Source of the DNA: Taibaiella lutea
GTDB lineage: Bacteria; Bacteroidota; Bacteroidia; Chitinophagales; Chitinophagaceae
Reading direction: 5' to 3'
DNA: 64,000 nucleotides
Assembly: GCF_008629695.1 (NCBI RefSeq)
Contig: NZ_VWSH01000002.1
Coordinates: 875,497 to 939,496, forward strand
Shown here: piece after piece, positions 11,601-19,358 of the stretch
Layout: each line of letters opens with the position of its first letter
Position numbering within the stretch: the first letter of the stretch is position 1
The notes under the pieces: model-generated
Told to the model about the DNA's origin: nothing
Database searches by the model: none
The model's input: the letters and a program-made list of their open reading frames with translations, nothing else
Translations under genes and position numbers: made by a program

Positions 11601-14386
11601 ATTGCCATTCGCCAGTTAGTGCGGATAATTGCATCCATATATATCCAGGCTTCATAAGGAAGCACCGTAATACCGAATATAAACCGCAGCAAAATATCCC
11701 TTACTGAAAGTGTTACTTCAGACAGATGCGCTTTCAGCTTTATGTCTTTTGGCTTATGCAGTAATTGCCAGCCCGCACCTACCATAACAGGTAAAGTCAG
11801 TATAAGCGTAATAGTCAAAGTCCAGAACCATGCATGTGGCAACACAGTCCAGCCCAATAACAATAATATAAATAAAGAAGCAGGCAATAAACTGCGGCGC
11901 AGATTATCCATTATCTTCCATCGTGACAAAAGAGAAAGCTTATTTGTTGTAAGTTTCCCGTTTTCTTTTGTTACAAACGGCAACATCCAGGCGCCAATCT
12001 GCCAATCGCCTCTTATCCATCTGTGGTGCCTTTTAATATCGACGGAATATTCTGTAGGATTTTCTTCATACAAAAGAACATCGCTTAATAGTCCTGAACG
12101 TACATAACAGCCTTCCAGTAAGTCATGACTTAAAATTCTGTTCTCCTGAAAAGCTCCGTGGACGGCTTTTTCAAAAATATCAACATCATAAATACCTTTA
12201 CCAATGAAAGAGCCTTCATTGAATAAATCCTGATAAACATCAGAAGAAGCTCTTGTATAAGGATCAATGCCGATATCATTGCCCTGCATCTGAAGGTATA
12301 ATGAACTTGGTCCTTGTGGTATAGCAGAAGCAACACGTGGCTGCATAATTCCATACCCTTCTGTTACCCGGTGAAGTTTAGGGCTATATACCGCATGGTT
12401 TAACGGGTGTGCCATTGTTGCAATAAGCTTCCATGCTGCTTCCCGTGGAAATTGTGTATCTGAGTCAAGTGTTATAACGTATTTGATACGCTCCAACATT
12501 TCCTGTTGGCCGATGATTGATATAAATTCATTTTGCCCCCTGCCTCTCAATAAAGCATTCAATGCTGCAAGCTTGCCCCTTTTACGTTCATATCCCATCC
12601 ATTTGCCTTCTTTTGCATTCCATTTACGGGGCCTGTGAAAAAGGAAAAAAGTATCTTGTTCTTCAGGGTTGTATTTCTGATTTAACGCTTCAATCTGGTT
12701 TTGTGCAAAAAGTAGTAGCTCTTCATCTTCCGGCATATTTTCCTGTAATGCATCATTATAATCTGTGAGAAGACCGTAATGTAAATGTTGCTCGGGATTT
12801 GCCAGGTAACGTATTTCCAGGTCCTCCACCAATTGCGTTATGTAATCCATGCTGTTCAGCATAGTTGGAATAATAATCAGTGTCCTGTATTCAGCCGGGA
12901 TATTTTTTGAATAATCCATCCTTGGCAAAAGCTGTGGCATCACAACGATGGTGCTTAGCCAGTTAACCAGCGAAACAGCTAATTGCGCTGCTCCCGAAAG
13001 AAAAAGAAGAATTAATATAATGGTAAGCCTGATATCCGGAATGCCGTTCTGAAATCCTAAAAACCACATACAGCCTGTGATGAACAAAGAGAAAAACAGG
13101 ATTGACATCAGGTAAATCCTGATTGGTTTCTTTGCAAAGAAACGTTTGAATTTTCTCCATGCGGAAAGCTTCATAGAACAGGCGAGTTCCGTTTGCCTGC
13201 GTCCTTTATCCACAAGAAAATAGCCTACATGCGCACATCTTGAAGTTTCATCTGCCTGCATGGATGAAAGATATAATGCTTTTTCTGCTACCTGTGTTTC
13301 CGTTAAAGTGCTATGCTTGGCAATATGTTCAACTACGTGCCTGTATCTGTCTCTTGTCGCAAAATCCATTAAAGGATAAATACCGGTCTGATCTTTTCTT
13401 AAAGTTTGTTCTACACTGCTGAGCGTTTCTACAAATTCAGACCAGTTATTAGAACCGATGAATCTTAATGTGCCGATACAATTTCTTACTGAAACCTGGT
13501 CGGCAGCTTGCTTCTGGCTCTCCTGAATAACGAGGTCATTGCTGCTCAGGCCCAAAGCGGTCAGTTGATCTTCCATCCAGCTGAGAGGCAATGCCAATGC
13601 GGGACCATGACCTTGTAATTTTCTGGTAAAGCCGGCAACAAAAGGACTGGCCAATTCGGGTTTGGAGCGTGCCATGTCTGCGATTACAACAATCAGATCA
13701 GCCGGAGCATTCTTAACGGTATCCATCATTTTGTCTGCCCAGTACTCCGCCAAATCATTGTCGATCATGTCAAGGGCTATCTTTGAACATACCCTTCTCA
13801 GGTTTTCAATAACAGCCAGACGTAGCATGATAGGTATAGCCCATAATTCTCCGAGTGTCAGGATAGTTTCAGATTGATAGGCGGCTATAAAACTGCTGAG
13901 GTTACGGAGATCGACGCGTCCGTCACTGTGCGCAATGATTTCCAAAACGATATCATAAACGCGTGGCATTCCTGCAGAATGGCCATTTGAAAGATGTGGA
14001 AGGCCTTCGCTATATCCTTTAGGTAAATGTTTGCGTGCAAGTATGACCTGTTCTTCAATAAGATAAAAATTATCCAATAACCATTCCGCCGCCGGAGTGA
14101 TGGTCTTGCCTGTACGAATGCTTTCAACAAGTATGTTTCTTACTTCTATCAGCTTACGTTCATTCTCTTCCAGTCTTTTTATCAGTGAATCGGAAACTTT
14201 ATGCTGCATGAGCTTATGCGATGCTGCAATCAGTTTCCCGTGACGTTCTAATTGACCGGAGCTGTACAACTCTGCCCTGAAAGGTTCCTGCGTTCCGTCT
14301 TCGTTTGTCTTATAGAAATATTGAAAACCCTTGCGTAAGCCCGAAAGAATTTCCGTTACCGTTCCTGCATTTGGCTTATAACTCAT
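5696..14386 (-). CDS. Cyclic beta-1,2-glucan synthase (GT84 / glycoamylase-like / GH94)
   Basis: At 2,896 aa this matches the size of NdvB/ChvB (about 2,800-2,900 aa). These inner-membrane enzymes build beta-1,2-glucan on themselves from UDP-glucose and release it as a ring. Order: N-terminal cytoplasmic region (1-415), TM segments (about 421-441 and 452-482), GT84 glycosyltransferase (about 500-800, with DSD at 641-643 and a HHRWIRGDWQ motif at 787-796), more TM segments (about 833-875 and 965-1000), a glycoamylase-like domain (about 1020-1530, with WGISESAYN), then two carbohydrate-binding and GH94 phosphorylase-like modules with GDWNDGMD near residue 2577. The phosphorylase module controls ring size in known enzymes. 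No NdvA-type exporter is nearby. The gene stands alone. Confidence 0.93.
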   Translation of the reverse strand: MSYKPNAGTVTEILSGLRKGFQYFYKTNEDGTQEPFRAELYSSGQLERHGKLIAASHKLMQHKVSDSLIKRLEENERKLIEVRNILVESIRTGKTITPAAEWLLDNFYLIEEQVILARKHLPKGYSEGLPHLSNGHSAGMPRVYDIVLEIIAHSDGRVDLRNLSSFIAAYQSETILTLGELWAIPIMLRLAVIENLRRVCSKIALDMIDNDLAEYWADKMMDTVKNAPADLIVVIADMARSKPELASPFVAGFTRKLQGHGPALALPLSWMEDQLTALGLSSNDLVIQESQKQAADQVSVRNCIGTLRFIGSNNWSEFVETLSSVEQTLRKDQTGIYPLMDFATRDRYRHVVEHIAKHSTLTETQVAEKALYLSSMQADETSRCAHVGYFLVDKGRRQTELACSMKLSAWRKFKRFFAKKPIRIYLMSILFFSLFITGCMWFLGFQNGIPDIRLTIILILLFLSGAAQLAVSLVNWLSTIVVMPQLLPRMDYSKNIPAEYRTLIIIPTMLNSMDYITQLVEDLEIRYLANPEQHLHYGLLTDYNDALQENMPEDEELLLFAQNQIEALNQKYNPEEQDTFFLFHRPRKWNAKEGKWMGYERKRGKLAALNALLRGRGQNEFISIIGQQEMLERIKYVITLDSDTQFPREAAWKLIATMAHPLNHAVYSPKLHRVTEGYGIMQPRVASAIPQGPSSLYLQMQGNDIGIDPYTRASSDVYQDLFNEGSFIGKGIYDVDIFEKAVHGAFQENRILSHDLLEGCYVRSGLLSDVLLYEENPTEYSVDIKRHHRWIRGDWQIGAWMLPFVTKENGKLTTNKLSLLSRWKIMDNLRRSLLPASLFILLLLGWTVLPHAWFWTLTITLILTLPVMVGAGWQLLHKPKDIKLKAHLSEVTLSVRDILLRFIFGITVLPYEAWIYMDAIIRTNWRMAISKRKLLQWTPSAFSSSRHVNIFNAYIEMWFIPFSSVAGTYLILWLNPAALIVAAPILLLWLFAPAIIWTISLPETEKDPGLNDAQYLFLHKTARKTWAYFETFVTETDNWLPPDNYQEEPVEVIAHRTSPTNIGLALLANLSAYDFGYISGEAFITRCKNTMDSMSKLERHKGHFYNWYDTLTRMPLSPRYISTVDSGNLIGHLLTLKQGINVMPEKPAFSNTIFDGINVCARIVKDYFKKNHKEIVDKIIAASKLKEPLVSLSAIKKQFTLLINLADELESEKGDQNEVAQAWAGRLKMQIKNAYTDLKQVLPWLEMLPLQEKFPDLSSLDIIPNYGDIDSLVALSMKQIEVYQAYETSQDDKNNLQILSELLIQAKIHAKETCIQISKLTEQCEKFSTVDYDFIFDKSTNLLRIGFNVDEQRGDDSFYDLLASEVRLGIFAGIAQGKLPQESWFALGRLLTNVGNDSILLSWSGSMFEYLMPQLVMPSYENTLLNKTNKATVKRQMDYAAIRSVPWGISESAYNAFDTALNYQYRAFGVPGLGLKRGLEEDLVIAPYASMMALMISPERACSNLQLMSREGYEGAYGFYEAIDFTPYRLPRDKRFEIIKSFMVHHQGMGFLSLAYLLLNKPMQQRFTMEPRFQATLLLLQEKVPRATVFYAHTAELIQKNTSTPAVPIRRIATPNTPVPEIQLLSNGRYQVMVSNSGGGYSRWKDLSLTRWREDGTVDGYGVFCYIKDVERDVFWSNTYQPTLSMPKNYEAVFSQGHVEFMRNDYGFVTKTEIVISPEDDIEMRRVRITNKGNAARTLEVTSYAEVVIAPQAADESHQAFSNLFVQTEINPQHKSIVCTRRPRSEGETPPWMFHLMDVQGVTVETVSYETDRLEFIGRCNTLADPKAMHISELSGKEGAVLDPILAIRHRFTIKPNQSAVIDMVYGVSDNKESCRAIMHKYKDQHMRRRALELSWTHNQVLLRQLNASETDVQLFNRLATSVVFANPALRTDPNIIKSNFRGQSGLWSHSVSGDLPIILLHIHDPENIELVRQMIQAHAYWRLKGLAVDLVIWNEDHGSYRQLLQDEITGMINTEMGIHTSYSKPGAIFVKSTDQISHEDRILFESVARVIISDNKGTLAEQVNRVKTEKALPPLLEKQAFTFGHQEHTLPIPTDLLFFNGSGGFAPDGKSYKIITQNNSTTPAPWVNVIANPVFGTVISETASAYTWAVNAHEYRLTPWNNDSVSDVGGEAFYIRDEVTGVFWSPAPFPIKGASTYITTHGFGYSTFEHSEQGLASEMSVFVDKDLPLKFITLKIRNYSGRERKITLTGFMEMILGDVRSKTNMHILSEYDTATGGLIFRNRYNSAFAEQVSFFSANGVDVSFTTDRAEFIGRNGTLKNPKALYQKKLSGRFGAGKDTCAALQSRFDLINGEEREIIFVLGSAADITIAKDYIQKFKTTESVSQSLNDVKAHWDEIIGSVKVSTPDKGLNTLANGWLLYQTIACRIYARSGFYQSGGAFGFRDQLQDVLAILHTAPSIAKEQILLSASRQFEEGDVQHWWHPPEGRGVRTRCSDDLLWLPFVTARYIKATGDKEILNSMAGFLESRKLHPGEDSLYDLPKISSQQDTIYNHCVRSIKHSLQFGEHGLPLIGSGDWNDGMDQVGHHGKGESVWLAFFFYDVLTHFEEIATGFGDVEFAATCKQQAKTLQSNIEANAWDGEWYLRAWFDNGTALGTSKNDECRIDAIAQSWSVISEAGEETRKEKAMASLDKYLVDRDLKLIKLLEPAFDKSALNPGYIKGYVPGVRENGGQYSHAAIWALMAFAKSGDCNKTYDLFNMIQPINHSLDAAAKDIYKVEPYVMAADVYANESHKGRGGWTWYTGSAGWMYQFILNSLLGLEREADELKFNPCFPDEWPSVEIQYRYGNAHYFITIINNKNQAVSQWEMDNEKGTGESIRLKDDGKEHRVTMQIRRKK

Positions 14387-14949
14387 ATCGTATATAGAAC
14401 CGCTTTATGTGTTGATTGTGAATGCTAATTCATTCAATAACACATAATTGTCCTATTTGTTTTAGAACCGGTTAAACATCAATCATTGTAATATAATCTT
14501 CGGCAATTAACATAATATTACAGTTCGTATAACGATACATTTACATTTATGTCTTACATTTGATTCTATTTATTAATAGAATTTAAAATTAATTCTGATC
14601 GATTTGTTTTGTAAGTAATTATTAAACCGAATCATTCATGAAATGTTTCAAATCAAATTTTAAATGCTTTTTTAAACAAAAGAATCATTTAAACCTGTTA
14701 AGAGTTATCCCGTGATTAGCCCCGAATTTGCTCACTTACCTGATCTTACAGCATAGGAATCCAATCTTGAATCTGATAAAGAATTACTAATGTCGGTTCG
14801 CATTCTCTCTTAGACTAATAATTTTTTTAAGTGTATCAGAAATAAGCAGGATAATTTATCAAACATCATAACACGAGTCGGCTTGAACGATCCTAAAATA
14901 AATTCATCTTTTGTATCTATTTTTTAACCTAAACCAAAACACAACTATT
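14387..14949. other. Intergenic region between divergent genes
   Basis: About 560 bp between the leftward glucan synthase and the rightward carbonic anhydrase. It must hold both promoters. A CATCTTTTG sequence about 40 bp before the carbonic anhydrase ATG resembles a -7 element. I see no gene or strong repeat. Confidence 0.5.
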
Positions 14950-15621
14950 ATGACAAATGAAACTATGCAATCAAACCCTATTGCTTTACCCCGGAGAGAA
15001 AGGGTTTTAACAGCAGATGAGCAAGCCGCATTGACTCCTGATGACGTTATCAAAGCTTTGAAAGAAGGTAACGAACGCTTTGTAGATAATAATGTTACAG
15101 CAAGAGATCATTCGGCAATGGTACGGGAAGCCGCCGCAGGACAATTCCCAAAAGCAGTGGTTCTTTCTTGTATTGACAGCCGGATTCCGGTGGAAGATGT
15201 ATTTGACAGAGGTATTGGCGATCTTTTTGTAGGACGTGTAGCAGGCAATTTTGCGAACACGGATTTATTGGGAAGTATGGAGTTCGGCTGTAAAGTTATG
15301 GGCGCTAAACTAATTCTTGTTTTAGGACATGAATCCTGTGGTGCTATTACCTCTGCTATTGATGATGTGAAACTGGGTAATATAACTTCCATGCTGGCAA
15401 ATATAAAGCCGGCAATTACTGCATCAGAAGATTTTCAGGGCGATAAATCCTCAAAAAATAAAGACTACGTAATGTATGTTTTAAAAAACAATGTCATTAA
15501 TACTATAAAAACAATCAAGGAAAAAAGCCCTATTTTAAAAGAAATGGAAGACATGGGCAGTATAAAGATTGTGGGTGCGTATTATAATATTAATACAGGA
15601 GTAGTGACATTCTTGGACTAA
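14950..15621 (+). CDS. Beta-class carbonic anhydrase
   Basis: Reversible hydration of CO2 to bicarbonate, in the cytoplasm. The 223-aa protein shows all the zinc and active-site residues of beta-CAs: Cys74-x-Asp76-x-Arg78 (SCIDSR), His127 and Cys130 (GHESCG). The length is normal. I chose the Met at 14950 rather than the in-frame Met 13 codons upstream, because the upstream part is hydrophobic AT-rich leader unlike the family and the -7-like element lies there. It is monocistronic, closed by the terminator at 15714. In chemotrophs such enzymes supply bicarbonate to carboxylases and help in pH control. Confidence 0.93.
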   Translation: MTNETMQSNPIALPRRERVLTADEQAALTPDDVIKALKEGNERFVDNNVTARDHSAMVREAAAGQFPKAVVLSCIDSRIPVEDVFDRGIGDLFVGRVAGNFANTDLLGSMEFGCKVMGAKLILVLGHESCGAITSAIDDVKLGNITSMLANIKPAITASEDFQGDKSSKNKDYVMYVLKNNVINTIKTIKEKSPILKEMEDMGSIKIVGAYYNINTGVVTFLD

Positions 15622-15713
15622 GCCAGCACGTCGCACCTGCTTGATACGTTAGTTACTTCAATGATTTAATGAAATCGGCTGACTAAGAAATGAAACGAAT
15701 TATTAAAAATGAC

Positions 15714-15738
15714 AAAACCCGCTTATAGAGCGGGTTTT
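15714..15738. terminator. Bidirectional terminator
   Basis: A perfect 10-bp stem (15714-15723 with 15729-15738) flanked by A- and T-tracts, between convergent genes. Confidence 0.85.
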
Positions 15739-15809
15739 GAAATGTTGTTGATGCTATTTAAACGAAATTTGAACTAATTCCGAACTACCGTTGCTGTTTG
15801 TCAGAAGGA

Positions 15810-16379
15810 TTATTTTTTCAATGGTCCGATGTGCTTGTATTTGTTGATGAACAAACCCGTCGGCGTAGTCTTTGTGTCAATAAGAGCTAATTCCCGGGCA
15901 TCGATGCTGTCTGACAATAAGCGTTTACCCTTGCCAAGTAAAACCGGGTAGGTGATGAGGATAATCTCATCAACCAATCCATTACTTAGCAACAATGAAG
16001 TTATTGTAGAACTTCCGACCACAATAAGATCAGGACCTTCCGTTGACTTGAGGTCACCTGTTGCCTTTACAATATCTTCCCCTAAATTCTTTACAGGACC
16101 CCATTCCAAACTGTCAGGGTTGTGAGTTACAACGTATTTAGTTGCTGCGTTTATCGCATTTGCCATTGGAAAATCTCCCGCATTAGGCCAAAAACCACTA
16201 AATATATCATAAGTATGGCGGCCAAGCAGCAAGTCGAACTTAGGTCCATATGCCTCAAAGAGCATGACAGCTCCTTCCGGGCTTCGGTAGGGCGTTGTCC
16301 ATGCGCCATAAATATAATCTCCGTCGTGTTCTATCACGCCGTCCAGCGAGATATGTTCAAATATTCTGATCTTTCTCAT
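15810..16379 (-). CDS. Dihydrofolate reductase / RibD C-terminal family protein
   Basis: This 189-aa protein has the fold-defining features of the RibD_C/DHFR-like family: an N-terminal strand followed by SLDGVIEH, the central LLLGRHTYDIFSGFWP motif and the DLIVVGSSTI nucleotide-binding segment. Members are NAD(P)H-dependent reductases of mostly unknown substrate; they are not the housekeeping folate enzyme. The gene is leftward, 100 bp downstream of the DoxX-like gene and possibly co-transcribed with it. Confidence 0.85.
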   Translation of the reverse strand: MRKIRIFEHISLDGVIEHDGDYIYGAWTTPYRSPEGAVMLFEAYGPKFDLLLGRHTYDIFSGFWPNAGDFPMANAINAATKYVVTHNPDSLEWGPVKNLGEDIVKATGDLKSTEGPDLIVVGSSTITSLLLSNGLVDEIILITYPVLLGKGKRLLSDSIDARELALIDTKTTPTGLFINKYKHIGPLKK

Positions 16380-16479
16380 TTTGTTTCAATTAGTTTATAA
16401 TTGTCAAAATTAGAATAATCCGATTCGTATTTTGGAGGGCAATTACGACAATAAAAGGGTATGTAAGCTAATGTCTTTC

Positions 16480-16878
16480 TTATGCTTGTTTTGATTTATC
16501 TGTGCTTTTTAACGACCACAAAACAAGCAGCGGTTGGAAGAAAAGCCGTACAAAACGCTTTTTATCTGTATCCAGGCCAAAAGCGTTGCGGTGATGCGTA
16601 TATTGTGCAATATTCCCCGGAAAAACCGCCGCAAAGAAGAGAGCAGCTATCCTTCCTGTCAGGTACCTGTATTTTGATGGGGCTATAGCTAATGCCGTAC
16701 CCAATGCAATTTCTGCGACACCTGAATAAATAACCGTATCGTCTTTTTTTAATGGAACCCAATTGGGCACTTGTGCTCTGAACTCCTTTCTTGCGTTGGT
16801 AAGATGACTTATCCCTGCAAAAACCAATCCCGCCCCTAAAAGAATCCGTGCTCCGCTTTTAATAGTTGAACGCTCCAT
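16480..16878 (-). CDS. DoxX-like integral membrane protein
   Basis: This 132-aa protein has about four hydrophobic segments. The N-terminal GAGLVFAGISHLTNAR is typical of the DoxX/DoxD superfamily, as is the central SGVAEIALGTALAI helix. Family members are small redox-linked membrane proteins of poorly defined function. It could be transcribed from the leftward operator-promoter at 17069-17116, which would place it in the caspase/SEFIR regulon. A 40-codon frame lies between that promoter and this gene. Confidence 0.75.
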   Translation of the reverse strand: MERSTIKSGARILLGAGLVFAGISHLTNARKEFRAQVPNWVPLKKDDTVIYSGVAEIALGTALAIAPSKYRYLTGRIAALFFAAVFPGNIAQYTHHRNAFGLDTDKKRFVRLFFQPLLVLWSLKSTDKSKQA

Positions 16879-16895
16879 AAATAAGTTATTTTCTT

Positions 16896-17018
16896 TTAAA
16901 ACAGGGCATAGTGATTATTGTTCGGATATCTGTAAGTGAAAAATGAAACAACGGATAAAAAATCAGGTTGTCCTAGATGGTGAAGGTGGTTAGTCAGAGT
17001 TTCTATTCTCAATTTCAT
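16896..17018 (-). CDS. Possible 40-aa peptide upstream of the DoxX-like gene
   Basis: ATG at 17018, TAA at 16896-16898, 17 bp before the DoxX-like start. The peptide begins MKLRIETLTNHLHHLG and ends in an aromatic/Asn-rich tail. It starts 51 nt downstream of the TTTG of the leftward regulon promoter. No homology is recognised. It could be a leader peptide, a small secreted factor or chance. Confidence 0.3.
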   Translation of the reverse strand: MKLRIETLTNHLHHLGQPDFLSVVSFFTYRYPNNNHYALF

Positions 17019-17068
17019 TTCCTAATGCCGAAAATTTCCATTGTATTTTATTTGGAAATATCACAAGA

Positions 17069-17116
17069 CAAAAGTGCATTAAACTACAAATTTTACCTAT
17101 ACCTATCTATCGGTAT
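17069..17116 (-). promoter_or_regulatory. Regulon operator-promoter 1 (leftward)
   Basis: The palindrome ATACCT-N6-CGGTAT at 17099-17116 has one mismatch from the consensus. Reading leftward, exactly 26 nt separate it from TTTG (17072-17069), and the -7 box reads CACTTTTG. This is the same geometry as the other four sites of the block. It points at the 40-codon frame and the DoxX-like gene. Confidence 0.7.
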
Positions 17117-17173
17117 TTTAATTGCTTATCAATAAACTCATAATGATAATAGAGGCGGAAGGAAAGTGCACAA

Positions 17174-17223
17174 GAATACCTGTAGGTAGGTATTCCTTTA
17201 TAAGGGTTAAGATAACATATTTG
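17174..17223 (+). promoter_or_regulatory. Regulon operator-promoter 2 (for the SEFIR gene)
   Basis: A perfect palindrome GAATACCT-N6-AGGTATTC at 17174-17195, then TTTG at 17220-17223 (box CATATTTG), 48 nt before the SEFIR-protein ATG. Together with the leftward site 77 bp away it forms a divergent promoter pair. Confidence 0.8.
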
Positions 17224-17270
17224 CGGCCATATAAGTCTATGAATTCTATAAATATTATAACCCCTTTGCA

Positions 17271-18335
17271 ATGAATACAGATAAAATCAAGGTTTTCATA
17301 TCCTATACCTGGGATAATGAGAAGCATATGGAATGGGTTTTGCGTCTTGCTAAAAAACTGGAGGAGGATATGCTGATAAATGTCGTATTGGATAGAGAAC
17401 GAATGTATGCAGGCGGAAATCTCAATCACTTTGCAGATAAGCACATTAACGAGGCTGATAAAATTATTGTCATATTCACTAAAGAATACAAAGTTAAGGC
17501 AGTGAACAGAAGGGATGCGGCAGGTTATGAATATTCTATCATTAATACCATCATTTCAAGAAATATTGCAGCACAGCAAAAGGTTATTCCTGTTTTAAAG
17601 AAAGGTAGTGTTGATGCGAGCATCCCTGAATTTATGCAGGCATTTCTGCATATAGATTTCAGGAATCCCGGACAATTTGTTTCTAAATACAAAGAGCTAC
17701 AGTATGCAATCGGGAAAGAAAATGGAAACACAATCGTTCCGCTCCCTGCGATACCATGGTATGTAAACAAGAGGAAATATTTAGCAATCGCGGCAATGCT
17801 TGGATTTGCATTGGTAATCATCGCAACATCCTATTACAGAACTGTGTTTCCGTTATTAACTAAAAAGGATGATGTGAAAAATGCGACTTTTATAACACCA
17901 AAGGGTGATAGCAGACAGGTATCACCAAAGGACTCAATAAAGCATAGAGAATCAGTCAGGATAAATCCGGGTTACCCTGCCTCTACAGCTGTTAATAAAC
18001 ATAATTATAGCGATGTAAATGCGAGTTGTTGTACCTTGGTAAAAGGAGAGGGTAAATTTGGATTTGTGGATAGCAAAGGAAGGGATATTAATGGTGCTTC
18101 AACTGTACAATTCAAATATTCTTCTGCAGAAGAATTCAATGAAGGCCTTGCGAAAGTAGGTAATAATAGCCGATATGGTTTTATTGACAAACATGGTAAT
18201 GCCGTCATACCTATGCAATATGAAGCTGCGGAATCTTTTTCGGATGGGAAAGCCAATGTAAGAAAAAATGGCCACTGGTATTATATTGATAAAAACAACA
18301 ACTGCGTTAAAGATTGTCCACCACCTGATATGTGA
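17271..18335 (+). CDS. SEFIR/TIR-like domain protein with TM segment and WG repeats
   Basis: A 354-aa protein. Residues about 5-130 form a SEFIR/TIR-like signalling domain (KVFISYTWDNE at the start, an Asp/Arg-rich middle, DKIIVIFTKEY). A transmembrane helix follows (about 166-190), and two or three WG (KWG) beta-hairpin repeats fill about 235-345 (GKFGFVDSKG, RYGFIDKHG). If the N-terminal domain is cytoplasmic, the WG repeats are periplasmic and may sense a ligand. TIR-fold domains act as NAD-consuming enzymes or adaptors; which applies here cannot be read from sequence. It starts the rightward arm of the regulon and ends convergently with the exported-protein operon. Confidence 0.8.
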   Translation: MNTDKIKVFISYTWDNEKHMEWVLRLAKKLEEDMLINVVLDRERMYAGGNLNHFADKHINEADKIIVIFTKEYKVKAVNRRDAAGYEYSIINTIISRNIAAQQKVIPVLKKGSVDASIPEFMQAFLHIDFRNPGQFVSKYKELQYAIGKENGNTIVPLPAIPWYVNKRKYLAIAAMLGFALVIIATSYYRTVFPLLTKKDDVKNATFITPKGDSRQVSPKDSIKHRESVRINPGYPASTAVNKHNYSDVNASCCTLVKGEGKFGFVDSKGRDINGASTVQFKYSSAEEFNEGLAKVGNNSRYGFIDKHGNAVIPMQYEAAESFSDGKANVRKNGHWYYIDKNNNCVKDCPPPDM

Positions 18336-18337
18336 GC

Positions 18338-18366
18338 AAAGAGCAATCAGTAAAATTGCTCTTTTT
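18338..18366. terminator. Bidirectional terminator
   Basis: A 10-bp stem (18338-18347 with 18355-18364) with a 7-nt loop and a T5 run, between the convergent SEFIR gene and the exported-protein operon. Confidence 0.85.
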
Positions 18367-18368
18367 CA

Positions 18369-19352
18369 TTATCGGCGAATCCAATGTTCAATATTGTAAG
18401 TCTGAGGTGGTGGATTGTTTTTTGCATAATCTGATGCCATGTCTCTATAGGATTTTATCATCTCATTAGCCACATCGAGTTTAGCTTCCTGCGATTTCTC
18501 CTTATAATCCCACTCTCTGTTATTGCGTTGTTTTATTGTGCTGCTGATTTCTGTAATAAATGTCTTTATTTGTTTATCACATTCAGGATTAATGTCTTCA
18601 TCTATCAAAGCCAATGTGGCAGCAGCTGAGTCGGCACCACGTTCATCGAGCGATGCCACCCATTGTGCTTTTGCTTTAAGCAATAATTTTTCGCAGTTAA
18701 AATGTGCTTTTTGAGGGACAATTTCCCTTACCCTTTGCAGGCATCTTTCAAAGCATTTAGTGCATTCTTCCGGTACAAGCATCAGATTATATACTGCCTC
18801 TTTATATTTATTTGCTGCAATCAGTAGATCTGCTTCATTAAGGACCTGATCGCATTTTGTTTTATAATAATCGAATACATGTTCTCTTCCTTCTATTACA
18901 AAAGCCTGCAATGCAGAATCTTCCGGCCGGATATGCTTTATAGCGTCCATAAAGGCTTTTGTTTCGTTGGTGCCAACCCCCTTTACATATTTTGATGTTG
19001 TCGCAAATATTTTGCCCTGCTGCCCGTCTCCTATAAAAAAAGTTATTTCCAGGTCTAATGCAATCATAGTCGGAGCTGTTGATAAAATGTTTTTAGACAA
19101 AGTATTAATAGCTGCCGTAATAATAAACCTGGGATTTACAGAAACGCTCCCTATGTTTTTATAATTAGCTATCTGGATCAGTTTCAGTTCCATTGAATTA
19201 CGGCATTCTAATGGAATACTCGGTAATAAAAAAGGAGAGAGGTTGATAGTGGTAAGCGGGTCTTTCCCTTCCAATTGCTGTGCCTGGCATTGGTTATTAT
19301 TAAAAAAACAAAAGCACAGCAGGAGGGTTGATGTAAATAAGAATTGTTTCAT
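18369..19352 (-). CDS. Exported protein of unknown function (operon gene 4)
   Basis: A 327-aa protein with a signal peptide (cleaved about residue 25, QCQAQ). The first half contains beta-rich sequence with a 'LDLEITFFIGDG' strand pattern; the second half is helical with two Cys pairs (ECTKCFERC, NPECDKQ) and resembles TPR-like helical hairpins. No catalytic motif is visible. It is the last gene of the leftward operon starting at 22114, with only 6 bp to the gene before it. The linkage suggests that the four exported proteins work together in the periplasm or at the outer membrane. Confidence 0.7.
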   Translation of the reverse strand: MKQFLFTSTLLLCFCFFNNNQCQAQQLEGKDPLTTINLSPFLLPSIPLECRNSMELKLIQIANYKNIGSVSVNPRFIITAAINTLSKNILSTAPTMIALDLEITFFIGDGQQGKIFATTSKYVKGVGTNETKAFMDAIKHIRPEDSALQAFVIEGREHVFDYYKTKCDQVLNEADLLIAANKYKEAVYNLMLVPEECTKCFERCLQRVREIVPQKAHFNCEKLLLKAKAQWVASLDERGADSAAATLALIDEDINPECDKQIKTFITEISSTIKQRNNREWDYKEKSQEAKLDVANEMIKSYRDMASDYAKNNPPPQTYNIEHWIRR

Positions 19353-19358
19353 TTCGGG

